Of a stretch of DNA of 64,000 nt, positions 62,193-64,000 are shown piece after piece. The notes under the pieces are model-generated. The model worked only from the letters and a program-made list of their open reading frames with translations. It was not told the origin of the DNA and made no database searches. The first letter of the stretch is position 1. Every line of letters begins with the position of its first letter. The position numbers and the translations under genes are program-made. Source of the DNA: Capnocytophaga sp. oral taxon 863 str. F0517 (GTDB lineage Bacteria > Bacteroidota > Bacteroidia > Flavobacteriales > Flavobacteriaceae); assembly GCF_000466425.1 (NCBI RefSeq), contig NZ_KE992083.1, positions 49,440 through 113,439 of the forward strand. Direction: 5' to 3'.

Positions 62193-62555
62193 GTGAAGCG
62201 TTTTGTAAGTTTTTTCTTATCCTTACTTATTCTGCTGATAGCCTTTCAGCAGACGCTTCTTATTGTGCATTACCATATCAATCGCGATTTCATTGAAAAA
62301 GCCTATTGTGTCAATAAAGACAAGAAAGAAATGGATTGCCATGGAAAATGCCACCTGAAAAAGAACATAGAGGACACCTCCAAAACTTCTGATAAGCTCC
62401 TCAACCTAAAAGATATCGACTTAGTGGTCGTACAGCCCTTCGCTTTCGAGACTAAGGTAATGCTATCTATAGAGGAGTTACCCCCTTTCTTCTTCAAGGA
62501 ACAATTGCTTCTTCATAAGATCATCAGAAAACAGATGCGACCTCCGATCGCATGA
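62193..62555 (+). CDS. Small membrane-anchored Cys/His protein
   Basis: 120 aa from GTG 62193 (VKRFVSFFLSLLILLIAFQQ). One N-terminal span, then a conserved DCHGKCHLKKNIED motif that could bind Cu or Fe. Similar short proteins accompany copper clusters in Bacteroidetes. Divergent from the copper operon. No enzymatic domain. Confidence 0.72.
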   Translation: MKRFVSFFLSLLILLIAFQQTLLIVHYHINRDFIEKAYCVNKDKKEMDCHGKCHLKKNIEDTSKTSDKLLNLKDIDLVVVQPFAFETKVMLSIEELPPFFFKEQLLLHKIIRKQMRPPIA

Positions 62556-62576
62556 CTTCTTCATTCATCTTTACAC

Positions 62577-62626
62577 GAGCCTGCAGCTCGTGCTTATGCT
62601 GGTGCGAGCTTGCAGCTCAACCTTAT
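62577..62626 (+). repeat. Tandem imperfect 29-bp repeat with hairpins
   Basis: Two copies of CGAGCyTGCAGCTCrwsCTTA with a 29-nt period (62577 and 62606). Each holds a hairpin: CACGAGC/GCTCGTG around CTGCA (62575-62593) and GAGC/GCTC around TTGCA (62607-62619). It lies in the 401-bp gap after the 62193 gene, which holds no convincing gene. Confidence 0.5.
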
Positions 62627-62810
62627 ATGATCCTAATGTAGCCACCCATGAAGGATGCCCTTCTGCGCCTTGAATACAGGGTACATTCCACAGAACAAAA
62701 GACCTTTTCCACATTCCACATTTTTTGTTCGTATCCTTGCCATGCCTTATGGTCATCTATCTACATTAGCATAAGTAATCCAAAAAATAAGCACAATTTA
62801 TTTAAAAGAT

Positions 62811-62858
62811 ATCTCTAAAGAAATACTCATTTTTAGAGATAAAGATGAGTATTTCTTT
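62811..62858 (+). promoter_or_regulatory. Two overlapping, mutually exclusive hairpins
   Basis: Hairpin A: ATCTCTAAA (62811-62819) pairs with TTTAGAGAT (62832-62840). Hairpin B: AAAGAAATACTCAT (62817-62830) pairs with ATGAGTATTTCTTT (62845-62858), a perfect 14-bp stem with a T-rich tail. A and B share 62817-62819, and the right arm of A lies in the loop of B. This resembles an attenuator ahead of the MbnP-like gene, or simply a terminator for upstream transcription. Confidence 0.5.
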
Positions 62859-62956
62859 TTCTAATTTAACCACCTAATATTTTCCCTATTTTTATACTTT
62901 AGGGATAGAAAAACACACCCTAAAACCTAATTTCTAAAATTTTAATTTATATAAAA

Positions 62957-63853
62957 ATGAGAAAATTCAAAACGCTCCTCATGGCTATCACTACAGTAGC
63001 CGCACTCTCTTCATGTAGTAAAGACGATAATAATTCTAAGCAAGATGAAAAAAAACCTAATTCTGAATTAAAAGATGAAGGAAAACTCTCCTTACAATTT
63101 GAAAATTATGTAGGAACAGAAAAACTGACGTTAGGAGCAAATGCTGCTAGTGCTAAACCATACACTTCCAACGGACAAGCACTTAAGTTTTCTGAAGTAA
63201 AGTATATAATCAGTAACATCCGTCTAATAAAAACTGATAATAGTGTTGTCTCTTATAATAGTGACAATCTTGACACAGGTGCTTTTATACTAGACCAAGC
63301 AAAACCTACTTCTTTAAAATTGGAATTAAGCAACTTACCTACAGGACAATACAAAGAAATTCAATTTGACTATGGTATCCGTAAGGAGCTAAACAAACTT
63401 GATGAAGAACGTTTCCCTAAGTTCTACAAAGCAGCTGAAAAGAATGACACTCGTATGCATTGGGAATGGGGAAATGGATATCGCTTTACTAAAATTGAAG
63501 GCTTCTGGGGAAGTCAAGATAAAACTTTGTCCATCCATATAGGTAGCACTATTAAGGATAGAGATACTAAAAAAATCGGGGTCGATGCCTCTCGAAATAT
63601 AAAATTGCCTTTAGCCAAAGAAATAACCATTGGTAATCAAAACGCTGAAATTACTATTATTGCCGACTTTGACAAACTCCTTAATGGCACTAAGAAAATC
63701 ACTCTAACAGAGAATGATTCTGAAGACAACCCCAATCATAGTGCAACTCCCAGTGTCCACTCAGCTCTACAAATGACCGACTTTGTAAATAACATAGCTG
63801 GAGATAATCAGAACAACACAACCGGAATGTTCAAAATCGCTTCTCCAAAATAA
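62957..63853 (+). CDS. MbnP-like lipoprotein
   Basis: 298 aa. Lipobox LSSC (Cys20). GKLSLQFENYVGTEKLTLGA opens the MbnP-like domain; KFSEVKYIISNIRLIK, then MHWEWGNGYRFTKIEGFW, are its hallmark blocks (the W-x-W...Y-x-F/K-E-G segment). MbnP proteins are periplasmic or surface copper proteins acting with MbnH. It precedes another lipoprotein start by 31 bp. Confidence 0.88.
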   Translation: MRKFKTLLMAITTVAALSSCSKDDNNSKQDEKKPNSELKDEGKLSLQFENYVGTEKLTLGANAASAKPYTSNGQALKFSEVKYIISNIRLIKTDNSVVSYNSDNLDTGAFILDQAKPTSLKLELSNLPTGQYKEIQFDYGIRKELNKLDEERFPKFYKAAEKNDTRMHWEWGNGYRFTKIEGFWGSQDKTLSIHIGSTIKDRDTKKIGVDASRNIKLPLAKEITIGNQNAEITIIADFDKLLNGTKKITLTENDSEDNPNHSATPSVHSALQMTDFVNNIAGDNQNNTTGMFKIASPK

Positions 63854-63884
63854 CCAATAACACTTAATAGAAAATAATTAAAAC

Positions 63885-64000
63885 ATGAAAAAAATACTAT
63901 TAACTATTCTTGTAGGTACTTCTTTAGTATTTACTCAATGTAACAAAGAGGATACCACAGATACTACAAAAAAAGAAGAAAAGGAACTTACCCTAAAGGA
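63885..64000 (+). CDS. Lipoprotein, 3' end outside window
   Basis: Only the first 38 codons are seen. Signal with lipobox FTQC (Cys19) from MKKILLTILVGTSLVFTQC, then acidic/Lys-rich linker. Follows the MbnP-like gene by 31 bp, so it is likely in the same operon. Identity unknown; an MbnH-like cytochrome or another lipoprotein is possible. Confidence 0.7.
   Translation, partial: MKKILLTILVGTSLVFTQCNKEDTTDTTKKEEKELTLK

Noticed and set aside
62571..62756. Minus-strand 61-codon frame
   Set aside because: Partly encoded by the 29-bp hairpin repeat; no credible start or family.

Overview
The window looks like chromosome of an oral or host-associated Flavobacteriaceae bacterium, most probably Capnocytophaga. 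The evidence is a SusC/SusD pair, many TonB-dependent receptors with carboxypeptidase-like N-terminal domains, SPII lipoproteins, promoters of the Bacteroidetes form TTTG-N19-TAnnTTTG, few Shine-Dalgarno sequences, and moderately low GC. The genus is an inference from gene content. There are no rRNA genes, CRISPR arrays or recognisable transposases.

Layout. 1-4231: SusD (cut by the window edge) and SusC. 4394-6513: a two-gene RNA-repair operon (RNA ligase, then T4-type polynucleotide kinase/phosphatase). 6665-12463: a thioredoxin-like lipoprotein, nnr, small unknown genes and a drug/metabolite transporter. 12482-15840: the dTDP-rhamnose operon rfbA-C-D-B. 16010-20806: an outer-membrane metal-uptake operon (His-rich small protein, ZnuD-like receptor, two lipoproteins). 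20851-30901: a MacB-type permease, then a HlyD/ABC-2 efflux operon whose HlyD and permease genes are separated by about 5.3 kb of small immunity-like genes, an intact DUF1016 nuclease and a decayed DUF1016 gene. 30934-32501: a probably frameshifted secreted-protein gene, then tRNA-Gly and tRNA-Leu. 32609-34983: mreBCD. 35221-45964: a receptor remnant, dinB, glyS, the folK/dNK-PPTase-ruvX-dxs operon, a broken four-helix-bundle gene, a Rossmann protein with kdsC, and a class IV aminotransferase-like protein lacking the usual lysine. 45983-51781: an Ig-like lipoprotein, MATE transporter, a YhdJ-like methyltransferase with a probable restriction endonuclease, and a PAP2 phosphatase.

51911-58711 is the most unusual region: a tight six-gene operon with its own promoter and terminator. 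It encodes an SPFH-domain protein with four zinc ribbons, a four-helix membrane protein, a large single-pass coiled-coil protein, two paralogous helical proteins and a bactofilin-like beta-solenoid protein. I recognise only the first gene and the general fold of the last. Together they look like a membrane-associated scaffold or membrane-stress assembly.

58769-64000 is a copper-type cluster: HMA protein, TonB receptor, two Cys/His-rich small secreted proteins read from divergent promoters around a palindrome, an MbnP-like lipoprotein and a lipoprotein cut by the window end. A 7-nt-period intergenic repeat (consensus near TGACTAA) recurs at least six times, always at gene 3' ends, and supplies stop codons in every frame.
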